Assembly: GCA_020634795.1 (NCBI GenBank)
Contig: JACKAZ010000021.1
Location: forward strand, 1-24,463
Length of the DNA: 24,463 bases
Source: Ardenticatenales bacterium
GTDB lineage: Bacteria > Chloroflexota > Anaerolineae > Ardenticatenales > Ardenticatenaceae
Direction: 5' to 3'
How positions within the stretch are numbered: position 1 is the stretch's first letter; each line of letters opens with the position of its first letter. Both the position numbers and the translations under genes were made by a program. This document shows positions 16,075 to 23,718 of the stretch, piece by piece. The notes below the pieces were generated by a model that was given only the letters and a program-made list of their open reading frames with translations, was not told the DNA's origin and searched no databases.

Positions 16075-16375
16075 GATACCATGCGTTGACGCGCGCCACG
16101 GAGGATGAAAGGGCACGTGACGATGTGGGGGTGTGAGGGTGAACGGCCTGGCAAAGCAGTGAACTATCAAGGGATACGCTGGGCTCCCATGCACCATGCA
16201 CCACCCCATAGCCGCTACTTTTCAGGGCAGAATCGGATACCCTTGCATTTCACTGACCCACCCATGCTATCCTTGCCCTTTGCACCTTCCACTCAACGAC
16301 ATGCCGACAAGCCCGTGACGCAACGCGCCATTTCCACCACCCAACCCAACACGCAACACGATCCCACGACCTATC
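16053..16375. other. Intergenic region between the lyase and first CNNM-type gene
   Basis: These 323 nt begin with the heptad array at 16047-16074. The rest holds no credible ORF and no clear terminator hairpin. A TTGCAT near 16242 with TATCCT about 19 nt later might be a weak promoter, but the spacing is poor. No Shine-Dalgarno precedes the ATG at 16376. Confidence 0.5.
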
Positions 16376-17764
16376 ATGCTCTTTAACCTACTCACCATCG
16401 CCTTCATCGTGACGTTGTTGATCGCGCTGAACGCGCTCTACGTCGCGGGCGAGTTCGCCATGGTCAGTTCGCGCAAGACGCGCATCCGCCAGAGCGCCAA
16501 AGGGGGCAACCGCATGGCGCGGATGTTGCTGCCCGTGTTGGAAGATACCTCACGGCTCGATCGCTATATCGCGGGCAGCCAAGTCGGGATCACCCTGTCG
16601 AGCATCTCGCTCGGCATCTATGGGCAAAACCAGCTTTCCCCCATGGTCCAGCGGCTGATGGAGCGGTTACCGGTGGAAAGCGCCCCGTGGCTCGGCAATC
16701 TGATCGCGGGCGGCTTTTCGGCGACGGCGGTGTTGGTCTTGCTGACCACCTTGCAGGTGGTACTGGGGGAATTGGTACCGAAAAGCCTCGCCGTGCAATA
16801 TCCCGAGCGGGTGGCGCTGGCCACGATGATCCCGATGAAGATTTCGGCGGAATATATCCTGAAACCGCTGATCATGATTCTTAACGGCAGTGGCGAGCTG
16901 ATCATGCGCCTGCTCGGGCTGCATCTGCACAGCGATCATGCCCATGTCCACTCCCCCGAAGAGATCGAGATTCTGGTGGGCGAAAGTCATCGTGGGGGGC
17001 TGATCGACGCCGAAGAACGACTCTTGCTCCACAACGCCTTTCGCATTGGCGAACTGTCGGCCCACGACGTGATGGTGCCACGCACCCGCCTGGTCACGGC
17101 CAGCGTCGACACCTCGCCCGCCGATGCCCTGGCGTTGGCCGCGGAATCTTCCTTTACGCGCATCCCCATCTACGAAGAGGACATCGACCACATCATCGGG
17201 TTCGTCCATCTGAAAGATTTGCTGCGCCTGGTCCGCGATGAACGGGAAGGTACCCTGGCCGAGATTCTGCGTCCGGTGCCCCACGTCCCCGAAACCGCGC
17301 CCGCCACCGAAATCTGGAATCGACTCAATGAGGAGCATGCCTATCTCGCCGTCGTCTTTGACGAATATGGCGGCACGGCGGGGCTGATCACGCAAGAAGA
17401 TCTGATCGAAGAACTCTTTGGCGAACTGCAGGATGAGTTCGACGATGAGTTGGCCCTGGTGAAGATGCAGGAGCATGGTCGCTTCGTCTTGCGGGGGGAT
17501 GTACCGATCGACTATCTCAACGATATGCTCGGTCTATCGCTGCCCGACGAGGTGGCACACAGCATCGGCGGCTTAATCTTGAATGAGCTGGGCCGGCTGC
17601 CCACGGTGGGCGACCAAACCAAGATCGGCGATATCACGCTCACGGTCGAATCGGTCAACCGCCGCTCGGTGCGCGAAGTCAGCCTCTTGGTGCCGGAACG
17701 CCAGCGCGACACTTTGCCAGACGACGATGCCACGCAGCGCGGACCGGCAACGCCGGACAAATAA
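16376..17764 (+). CDS. CNNM/CorC-type hemolysin-family membrane protein (DUF21, CBS pair, CorC_HlyC)
   Basis: A 462-residue inner-membrane protein. An N-terminal DUF21/CNNM transmembrane domain (about 1-195) has the conserved YVAGEFAMVSSRK and LGELVPKSLA motifs. Two CBS domains follow (about 215-340: VMVPRTRL, FTRIPIYEEDIDHIIGFVHLKDL, DEYGGTAGLITQEDLIEELFGE), and then a C-terminal CorC_HlyC domain (about 360-445). Relatives are linked to Mg2+/Co2+ homeostasis, and the bacterial CNNM members transport Mg2+; the name hemolysin is historical. The start codon puts the first helix at the N-terminus; no Shine-Dalgarno is visible. A paralogue follows 95 nt downstream. Confidence 0.92.
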   Translation: MLFNLLTIAFIVTLLIALNALYVAGEFAMVSSRKTRIRQSAKGGNRMARMLLPVLEDTSRLDRYIAGSQVGITLSSISLGIYGQNQLSPMVQRLMERLPVESAPWLGNLIAGGFSATAVLVLLTTLQVVLGELVPKSLAVQYPERVALATMIPMKISAEYILKPLIMILNGSGELIMRLLGLHLHSDHAHVHSPEEIEILVGESHRGGLIDAEERLLLHNAFRIGELSAHDVMVPRTRLVTASVDTSPADALALAAESSFTRIPIYEEDIDHIIGFVHLKDLLRLVRDEREGTLAEILRPVPHVPETAPATEIWNRLNEEHAYLAVVFDEYGGTAGLITQEDLIEELFGELQDEFDDELALVKMQEHGRFVLRGDVPIDYLNDMLGLSLPDEVAHSIGGLILNELGRLPTVGDQTKIGDITLTVESVNRRSVREVSLLVPERQRDTLPDDDATQRGPATPDK

Positions 17765-17824
17765 CGCCGCACGCAGAACCCTTCGCCCCTACCAAGGCAA
17801 GCGCCGAACGTAGACCAACGTCTG

Positions 17825-17857
17825 AACTCACAAAACTCATAAAACTCACGAAACTCC
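17825..17857. repeat. Nine-nt tandem repeat (AACTCAYRA) touching a start codon
   Basis: Units AACTCACAA, AACTCATAA, AACTCACGA and a partial AACTC are spaced exactly 9 nt apart. The array ends 2 nt before the ATG of the second CNNM-type gene, so it occupies the place where a Shine-Dalgarno would be. The reverse complement of the same unit recurs at 21555-21595. Confidence 0.75.
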
Positions 17858-17859
17858 CC

Positions 17860-19194
17860 ATGGAAGTCATTACCCCCATCCTCATCATCATTCTGTTGAT
17901 CCTGATCAACGGGCTTTTCGTCGCCGCAGAGTTTGCGATCATCGGGGTCCGCCCGTCCCGGTTGGAGCAGTTGGCGCAGGAAGGCAACCGCACCGCGATC
18001 GGGGTCCGCAAGGTGGTGCAGGATTCGGGCCAGCAGGATCGCTACATCGCAACGGCGCAGCTCGGCATTACGATTGCCAGCTTGGGGCTGGGGATGTACG
18101 GCGAGCCGGTCATCGCCCATTGGTTGGAAATACCGCTGCATGACTGGCTTCAAATCGACGATCCGCGCATCCTGCACACGATCTCTTTCGCCATTGCGCT
18201 CTCTTTCATGACCTATCTGCACGTGGTGATCGGCGAGATGATCCCCAAATCGCTTGCCCTGCAAGCCGCAGAGAAAACGGTGCTGGCATTGAGCCGCCCG
18301 ATGCGCCTCTTCCAGAGCGTGATGTCGCCCGCAGTCACGGTACTCAACGCGATCGGGTTGGCGGTGTTACGGCTGCTGCGTGTGCCGACCCCGGACAAAA
18401 TGAGCCGTGTGCACACGCCCGGCGAGCTGGAAATGATCGTCTCTGAAAGTGTCGCCAGCGGCATGTTGGACGAGGGAGAGCAACAACTGATCGCCCGCAT
18501 CTTCGACTTTGGGGATCGCCGCGTCTGGCAGGTGATGACCCCACGCCGTGAGATGGAAGCGGTGCCGATCACGCTAGAAGGCGAAGCGCTGTTGACGCAG
18601 ATGAGCGAATCCGCCCACAGTCGACTGCCGGTTTATGAGGGCGATCTGGATTCCATTGTGGGGGTGTTGCACTTGAAAGATGTCGTACGCCAATCGTTGA
18701 AAGGCGGCCCCCTTTCGGCGGCGGAACTGCTGCGCCGCGCCCCCTTGGTGCCGGAGAGCACCTACATCGAAACCTTGCTCAATAGCATGCGTCGTGGCCG
18801 CCAGCATTTGGCAATCGTCATCGACGAATATGGGGGTACGGCGGGGATCGTCACGCTGGAAGATCTGGTCGAAGAGGTGGTGGGCGAAGTGCGGGACGAG
18901 TTTGATGAGGCTGAAGAAGCGCCGTTCACCGTGGTGGAACCCGGGCGGATCGAAATTCAAGGCACCTACCCGCTGGAATCGGCCAACGAACGGTTCGACT
19001 TGGGCGATTTCTCCGAATATGATGCCGATACGGTGGGCGGCCTCGTGCTGGCCCATCTGAACCGCCCCCCACAGCGTGCGGACGAAGTCACCATCGAGGG
19101 CGTCCGCTATGTGGTGGACGCGGTGGATGGCCTCGCGATCACCCACCTGTCGATCTACCTCCCCTCGAACGGCAACAGCGACCGGACGGCGTAG
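17860..19194 (+). CDS. Second CNNM/CorC-type hemolysin-family membrane protein
   Basis: A 444-residue paralogue of the preceding gene with the same layout. The DUF21 transmembrane domain (about 1-190) has LFVAAEFAIIGVRPSR and IGEMIPKSLALQ. A CBS pair (about 205-335) has QVMTPRREM, HSRLPVYEGDLDSIVGVLHLKDVV and DEYGGTAGIVTLEDLVEEVVGE. The CorC_HlyC domain (about 350-435) ends in HLSIYLPSNG. It is probably involved in divalent cation (Mg2+) handling at the inner membrane; tandem CNNM-type genes are common and may form heteromeric assemblies (inference). It lacks a Shine-Dalgarno and is preceded directly by a 9-nt repeat array. It may be co-transcribed with the first copy (95-nt gap), and a GC-rich hairpin follows. 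Confidence 0.92.
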   Translation: MEVITPILIIILLILINGLFVAAEFAIIGVRPSRLEQLAQEGNRTAIGVRKVVQDSGQQDRYIATAQLGITIASLGLGMYGEPVIAHWLEIPLHDWLQIDDPRILHTISFAIALSFMTYLHVVIGEMIPKSLALQAAEKTVLALSRPMRLFQSVMSPAVTVLNAIGLAVLRLLRVPTPDKMSRVHTPGELEMIVSESVASGMLDEGEQQLIARIFDFGDRRVWQVMTPRREMEAVPITLEGEALLTQMSESAHSRLPVYEGDLDSIVGVLHLKDVVRQSLKGGPLSAAELLRRAPLVPESTYIETLLNSMRRGRQHLAIVIDEYGGTAGIVTLEDLVEEVVGEVRDEFDEAEEAPFTVVEPGRIEIQGTYPLESANERFDLGDFSEYDADTVGGLVLAHLNRPPQRADEVTIEGVRYVVDAVDGLAITHLSIYLPSNGNSDRTA

Positions 19195-19238
19195 CCGAGC
19201 ACGACGCGGACCGCCTGCCATCAGAACAAACCGGCCAT

Positions 19239-19273
19239 ACAGCGCCCCATGCAGCCCCCGCGTGGGGCGCTGT
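19239..19273 (+). terminator. Terminator-like hairpin after the CNNM pair
   Basis: A perfect 10-bp stem, ACAGCGCCCC (19239-19248) with GGGGCGCTGT (19264-19273), has a 15-nt loop and lies 45 nt after the stop codon. Only GGTTT follows, so the U-tract is weak. Confidence 0.5.
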
Positions 19274-19453
19274 GGTTTGCCCGCGCTGTGGCCTTGCCCC
19301 CGCGCTGTGACCCCGATGGATTTCCCCAGCGCGTGGCGCGGCTGACCCCCCGGAACCCCGCCGCCTGCGCTGCCCTTGCCTTCGCCCCACTAACGCCGCC
19401 ACCGCCGATTGCCCCGTATGGCACCCTGTGCCACCGTTAGCTACCCTTTTGGC

Positions 19454-19491
19454 TCAACAGAGTTGACAGACGGACACTAAGGGTATATACT
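19454..19491 (+). promoter_or_regulatory. dnaK promoter (sigma70-like) with inverted repeat over the -35 box
   Basis: A perfect -35 TTGACA (19463-19468), a 17-nt spacer and TATACT (19486-19491, 5 of 6) form the best promoter in the window. An inverted repeat TCAAC-AGA-GTTGA (19454-19466) overlaps the -35 box and could be a repressor site. The predicted leader is about 70 nt with AAGGAAG at 19551-19557 as Shine-Dalgarno. Confidence 0.75.
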
Positions 19492-19566
19492 ATCGGCATA
19501 CTCACGACGGTGCGAGGACTGTCTTCGCCCGAGCTTGATCAACCTATTGGAAGGAAGTAACGCAAC

Positions 19567-21495
19567 ATGGGAAAAATTGTAGGTATTGACTTAGGCACGA
19601 CGAACTCCGTGGTGGCCGTGATGGAAGGCGGCGAGCCGACCGTCATCCCCAACGCGGAGGGGGGGCGCACCACCCCATCGGTGGTCGCCTTCACAAAGGG
19701 CGGCGAGCGACTGGTCGGTCAGACCGCCAAGCGGCAGGCCGTCGTCAACCCCGAAAACACCGTCTCGTCGGTGAAGCGACTGATGGGCCGTACTTTCGAA
19801 GAGTCGAGCATTGAGCGCAACATGGACCTGCTCTCGTACGAGATCGTGAGCGGCCCCAACAACGATGCGCGGATCAGCATTCCCCAAACCGGCAAGAGCT
19901 ATACTCCGCAAGAAATTTCGGCGATGGTGCTGCAAAAGCTGAAGAGCGATGCGGAAAGCTATCTGGGTGAGCCGGTAACCGAAGCGGTCATTACGGTGCC
20001 GGCCTACTTCAACGACTCGCAGCGCCAAGCGACGAAGGATGCGGGCAAGATCGCGGGCTTGGATGTGAAGCGTATCATCAACGAGCCGACCGCAGCGGCG
20101 CTGGCCTATGGCCTTGACAAGAAGGCCGACGAAACGATCTTGGTCTGGGACCTCGGCGGTGGCACCTTCGACGTCTCGGTGCTGGACGTGGGCGATGGCG
20201 TGATCGAAGTCCGCTCGACGGCGGGCGACACTCACTTGGGGGGGGATGACTGGGACGAGCGCGTCGTCGATTATGTCGCCGACGAGTTCAAGAAGGAGCA
20301 GGGCATCGACCTGCGCAGCGACCGTCAAGCGCTGCAACGACTGCGCGAAGCGGCGGAGAAGGCCAAGATGGAACTTTCCACCGTCATGGAGTCGGAGATC
20401 AACCTCCCCTTCATCACGGCGGATGCCAGTGGGCCGAAGCACCTGCAGATGCGGTTGACCCGCGCCAAGTTCGAACAGCTCACCAAAGATCTGGTCGAGC
20501 GCACCCGCCAGCCCTTCATGCGTGCGTTGGAGGATGCGGGGCTGACCCCCGACGGCATCGACGAAGTGGTGTTGGTCGGTGGTTCGACCCGAATGCCGAT
20601 GATTCAAGAGCTGGTCCGTAAGCTGACCAACGGCAAGGAACCGCACAAGGGCGTGAACCCCGATGAGGTCGTGGCGGTGGGCGCGGCGATCCAGGCGGGC
20701 GTGCTCGGTGGCGAGGTCAAGGATGTCCTCTTGCTCGACGTGACGCCGCTCAGCTTGGGTCTGGAAACGCTCGGCGGGGTGATGACCAAGCTGATCGACC
20801 GCAACTCCACCATTCCGACCCGCAAGAGCGAAACGTTCAGCACGGCGGAAGATATGCAGACCGCCGTCGACATCCACGTCTTGCAGGGTGAGCGCCCAAT
20901 GGCGAAGGACAACATGAGCCTCGGCCGCTTCCGGTTAGAAGGGATTCCGCCCGCACCGCGCGGCGTGCCGCAGATCGAAGTGACCTTCGACATCGACGCC
21001 AACGGCATCCTGAACGTGACGGCGATGGATCGCGCAACCGGTAAGGAGCAGAAGATCACGATCACGGCCAGCACGAACCTGAACCAGAGCGAAATCGACC
21101 GCATGGTGAAGGAAGCCGAGCAACAGCGTGAATCGGACAACCAACTCAAAGAGCGGATCGAGACGCGCAACCGCGCCGACCAGATGGCCTACCAATTGGA
21201 GCGCCAACTGGATGAGCTGAGCGACAACATTCCGGCCGAGATGAAGGCCGACATGGAAAGCAAGATCCAAGCGGTCAAAGATGCGGTCAAGGCCGAGGAC
21301 GACGGGCAGATCAAGAGCGCCATGGAGGCGCTGGAGCAAGCGGCGATGGCGATGGGCCAAGCGGCCTACGCCCAGCAGCAAAGCGCCGCCGGGCCCGACA
21401 TGAACGGCATGGGCGGCCCCTACACCGAGCCGACGGATGGCGGTACGGCCGCCGACGATGAGGATGTGGTTGAGGGCGAGTTCCGCGAAGCCTAA
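19567..21495 (+). CDS. dnaK: Hsp70 chaperone DnaK
   Basis: A 642-residue cytoplasmic Hsp70 of the usual bacterial length. The ATPase domain has the phosphate loops GIDLGTTNSVV (5-15) and VWDLGGGTFDVSVLDVG, plus IINEPTAAALAYG and VVLVGGSTRMP. The substrate-binding domain has LLLDVTPLSLGLETLGGVMTKLI and DIDANGILNVTAMD, followed by a helical lid, a Met/Gly-rich tail, and an acidic end (EDVVEGEFREA). It binds exposed hydrophobic segments in an ATP cycle stimulated by the J protein and reset by GrpE, both encoded just downstream. Expression is driven by a strong promoter with a possible operator. A good intrinsic terminator separates it from grpE, so much dnaK mRNA is likely monocistronic. Confidence 0.98.
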   Translation: MGKIVGIDLGTTNSVVAVMEGGEPTVIPNAEGGRTTPSVVAFTKGGERLVGQTAKRQAVVNPENTVSSVKRLMGRTFEESSIERNMDLLSYEIVSGPNNDARISIPQTGKSYTPQEISAMVLQKLKSDAESYLGEPVTEAVITVPAYFNDSQRQATKDAGKIAGLDVKRIINEPTAAALAYGLDKKADETILVWDLGGGTFDVSVLDVGDGVIEVRSTAGDTHLGGDDWDERVVDYVADEFKKEQGIDLRSDRQALQRLREAAEKAKMELSTVMESEINLPFITADASGPKHLQMRLTRAKFEQLTKDLVERTRQPFMRALEDAGLTPDGIDEVVLVGGSTRMPMIQELVRKLTNGKEPHKGVNPDEVVAVGAAIQAGVLGGEVKDVLLLDVTPLSLGLETLGGVMTKLIDRNSTIPTRKSETFSTAEDMQTAVDIHVLQGERPMAKDNMSLGRFRLEGIPPAPRGVPQIEVTFDIDANGILNVTAMDRATGKEQKITITASTNLNQSEIDRMVKEAEQQRESDNQLKERIETRNRADQMAYQLERQLDELSDNIPAEMKADMESKIQAVKDAVKAEDDGQIKSAMEALEQAAMAMGQAAYAQQQSAAGPDMNGMGGPYTEPTDGGTAADDEDVVEGEFREA

Positions 21496-21514
21496 TCGCT
21501 CGAACGGGGATCAC

Positions 21515-21550
21515 AAGGGAGGTGGGGCACAGTGCTTCGCCTCCCTTTTT
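21515..21550 (+). terminator. Intrinsic terminator after dnaK
   Basis: An 8-bp outer stem AAGGGAGG/CCTCCCTT (21515-21522 with 21540-21547) continues inward through several G-C and G-U pairs to a small loop. The 3' arm runs into TTTTT. It lies 20 nt after the stop and is the best intrinsic terminator in the window. Confidence 0.85.
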
Positions 21551-21554
21551 CCGG

Positions 21555-21595
21555 ATGAGTTTTGCGAGTTAATGAGTTTGTGAGTTTTATGAGTT
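21555..21595. repeat. Short tandem repeat, reverse complement of the 17825 array
   Basis: GAGTT cores at 21557, 21566, 21574, 21582 and 21591 are spaced 8-9 nt apart. Read on the minus strand, the units are AACTCATAA, AACTCACAA, AACTCGCAA and similar, the same family as at 17825-17857 but inverted. It begins just after the dnaK terminator. Confidence 0.7.
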
Positions 21596-21729
21596 ACTTT
21601 TTTGCCCGTAGCTTCGCACTCCCCTGTCTATCCACGGGGAAGCAAAGCCATTCTCTATCTCTATCTCCACGCGCTATCTTTTCGCTATTTGACCTCTGGC
21701 TCTATTCACGATTCAACTAGGAGCTCGCC

Positions 21730-22674
21730 ATGGTTTGGGAGCCTTACGATCCCTATGCACGGCGGCGGCGCGAGTTGGCACGCCGTGCCCAAGCAGAAGA
21801 GCGGTTGCGCCAGCAAGAGGCGCAGCGCCAGCGCAACGTTTCGATGGATGTGGTGCAACGGCTGCAAGAGGCGCTGCAACGGAGCCAGCAGGAGCGGGAG
21901 GCGCTGGTACAACGTTACGAACAACAGTTGGAGGCGGCCCGCAAGGAGCGGCAGCAACTGCGCCAAGAGGCAAAGCAAGCGCTGACGCGCTTGGCGTCGC
22001 AGGCGCGCGAGCAGCTTGAGGAGGCGCAGCAACAGCAACAGCGGTTGCAGCAGCAGATCGAGCAGCTTCAACGGGAGCTTGCGGGACAGCCGACGCCACG
22101 ACCGGCAGCGAGCGCGGACGTGGAGCTGGTGCAACGCTTTCAGGCAGAGTTGGCCGACGCACGGCGCGAACGGGATGCTTGGGCCGACCGCTACGATCAA
22201 GCGCTTTCCGCGCTGGATGACGAACGGGAACGGCTTCAAGCCGAGCGGGAGACACTGAACAGCGCCCGTGCGACGTTGGAACGCGAGGCACGGGCCGATG
22301 CCGAGCAACAACGGGAGCGCCTTGTGCGCAACGCCGAGCAAAAAGCCTTCGAGGAGAACCGCGCCACGTTGGTCCGACTGATCGAAGTGGCCGACAACTT
22401 GGAGCGGGCGCTGCAACAGCAAGAGAGCGATTCGTCCGCCATCGCGGAAGGCGTCGCCATGACGCTGAACAGCTTCCGCCGTGCCCTCGAGCACTCTGGT
22501 GTGGAACGGATTCGCAGCGCAGGTGAGCCGTTCGATCCGACCCAGCATGAAGCGATTTCCACCACCACCGAGGGTGACGCGCCCGCAGGAACCGTCGTAC
22601 GCGAGCTGTTGCCGGGCTATCTGTACCGTGGCGTGCTGCTGCGCCCCGCCAAAGTCATCATCGCGGCGGGATAG
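21730..22674 (+). CDS. grpE: GrpE-type nucleotide exchange factor with extended N-terminal coiled coil
   Basis: A 314-residue protein whose C-terminal third (about 198-314) is a GrpE core: NRATLVRLIEVADNLERALQ, SFRRALEHSGVERI, GEPFDPTQHEAI and the final GYLYRGVLLRPAKVIIAAG. It would open the DnaK nucleotide site to release ADP. Typical GrpE proteins are about 170-220 residues. Here about 195 residues of Gln/Glu/Arg-rich heptad coiled coil precede the core, in two blocks (about 12-118 and 130-205) split by a Pro-rich break, GQPTPRPAAS. The extra length may extend the dimer stalk or serve as a thermosensor or substrate arm; this is inference. AGGAG lies 6 nt before the ATG. It is probably co-transcribed with the J protein downstream. 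Confidence 0.9.
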   Translation: MVWEPYDPYARRRRELARRAQAEERLRQQEAQRQRNVSMDVVQRLQEALQRSQQEREALVQRYEQQLEAARKERQQLRQEAKQALTRLASQAREQLEEAQQQQQRLQQQIEQLQRELAGQPTPRPAASADVELVQRFQAELADARRERDAWADRYDQALSALDDERERLQAERETLNSARATLEREARADAEQQRERLVRNAEQKAFEENRATLVRLIEVADNLERALQQQESDSSAIAEGVAMTLNSFRRALEHSGVERIRSAGEPFDPTQHEAISTTTEGDAPAGTVVRELLPGYLYRGVLLRPAKVIIAAG

Positions 22675-22746
22675 GGGAGCGTCGCCGTTAATCGTGAGAG
22701 GTCGATTGAAAGAGCCAGACGAATTGTTTCTCGTTTCAACATCACC

Positions 22747-22767
22747 CCATTCGCCAATCGCCATAAA
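22747..22767. repeat. Heptad repeat, CCATTCG/CCAATCG/CCATAAA
   Basis: Three tandem 7-nt units sharing CCA lie in the 150-nt gap between grpE and the J-protein gene. The core resembles the CCATTCT array at 3312-3332. Confidence 0.5.
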
Positions 22768-22824
22768 CGGCGACACACAACCCCCTACGAATAACAAGCT
22801 GCAACAAGTAAGTGTTAGCCACCC

Positions 22825-23697
22825 ATGGACTACAAAGACTACTACAAAATTCTGGGCGTTGAGCGCAATGCCTCACAGCAGGATATCAAGCGGGCCTATC
22901 GTAAACTCGCACGCCAATATCATCCGGATGTGAACCCGGGGGATGAGGGCGCGCAGGAAAAGTTTAAGGAGATCAACGAGGCCTACGAAGTGCTGAGCGA
23001 TGCCGAAAAACGCAAAAAGTACGACTTGCTCGGCAGTGATTGGCAGCGCTATCAGCGTGCGCCCAGTGGGGGGGCAAGCGGGGGCTTCGGCGGCTACGGC
23101 GAGAGTGGTGATTTCTCCGACTTCTTCGAGTCGATCTTTGGCGGCCTGGGCGGACGGGGCAGCACGCGCCCCACCACGGCCAACATGCGGCGCGGCCAAG
23201 ATGTGGAAGCGCCGGTCGATGTGACCTTGCGTGAAGCCTTCAACGGCAGTAGCCGCATCGTGACCGCAGGCGGGGAACGGCTGGAAGTGAAGATCCCCGC
23301 TGGCGTGAAGGAAGGATCGAAGATCCGCATCGCGGGGAAGGGCGGACGGGGCATTGGGGGCGGTACACGGGGGGATATCCTGTTGGTCGTCCAGATCTTG
23401 GATGACCCGCAGTTCGAGCGGCGGGGCGACGACCTGATCGTCGAGACGCGAATCGACTTGTACACCGCCGTGTTGGGCGGCGAGGCGCGCGTGCCGACGT
23501 TGGCTGGTTCGAACCTGATCATGAAGGTGCGACCCGGCACTTCGAGCGGAACGATGGTTCGGCTGCGCGGCCAAGGCATGCCCCATCTGAAAGACGAGAA
23601 GCGGGGCGATCTTTTCGCCCGCATCCAGATCGACGTGCCGGAAAAGTTGTCCTCCGAGCAACAAAAGCTGTTTGAAGAACTGCGCGCGCGGGCTTAG
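22825..23697 (+). CDS. Class B J-domain co-chaperone (CbpA/DnaJ-like, no zinc finger)
   Basis: A 290-residue Hsp40. The J domain covers about 1-70 and has the HPD motif at 33-35 (RQYHPDVNPG). A Gly/Phe-rich linker follows (about 82-112), then the two C-terminal beta-barrel substrate domains (about 125-285) with RGQDVEAPVDVTLREAF, VKIPAGVKEGSKIRIAGKGG and a final KLFEELRARA. The four CxxCxGxG zinc repeats of classical DnaJ are absent, so it is CbpA-like in layout. It stimulates DnaK ATP hydrolysis and delivers clients. No Shine-Dalgarno is visible; the start is set by the J domain (MDYKDYYKILGV). It follows grpE by 150 nt and is 21 nt from the HtrA-type gene. Confidence 0.93.
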   Translation: MDYKDYYKILGVERNASQQDIKRAYRKLARQYHPDVNPGDEGAQEKFKEINEAYEVLSDAEKRKKYDLLGSDWQRYQRAPSGGASGGFGGYGESGDFSDFFESIFGGLGGRGSTRPTTANMRRGQDVEAPVDVTLREAFNGSSRIVTAGGERLEVKIPAGVKEGSKIRIAGKGGRGIGGGTRGDILLVVQILDDPQFERRGDDLIVETRIDLYTAVLGGEARVPTLAGSNLIMKVRPGTSSGTMVRLRGQGMPHLKDEKRGDLFARIQIDVPEKLSSEQQKLFEELRARA

Positions 23698-23718
23698 CGC
23701 TGAATCGAGGAAGCTGCC

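Larger units (their letters stand above)
19195..19566. other. Intergenic region upstream of dnaK
   Basis: These 372 nt hold a terminator-like hairpin at 19239-19273, a GC-rich stretch with several CGCTGTG copies, and the dnaK promoter at 19463-19491. Short open frames in the middle lack any protein character. No CIRCE element (TTAGCACTC-N9-GAGTGCTAA) and no HspR-type site were found by eye. Confidence 0.6.

Noticed and set aside
19249..19440. 63-codon frame before dnaK
   Set aside because: Pro/Ala-rich with no start signal. It begins inside a terminator-like hairpin and ends just ahead of the dnaK promoter.
19440..19566. CIRCE heat-shock operator upstream of dnaK
   Set aside because: No TTAGCACTC/GAGTGCTAA pair is present; only a short unrelated inverted repeat was found.
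19591..20877. 428-codon minus-strand frame opposite dnaK
   Set aside because: Antisense to a perfectly conserved DnaK. Such antisense frames over dnaK are a known annotation artefact.
21706..22797. 363-codon minus-strand frame opposite grpE
   Set aside because: A Leu/Arg-rich shadow of the Gln/Glu coiled-coil codons, with no start signal and no domain.
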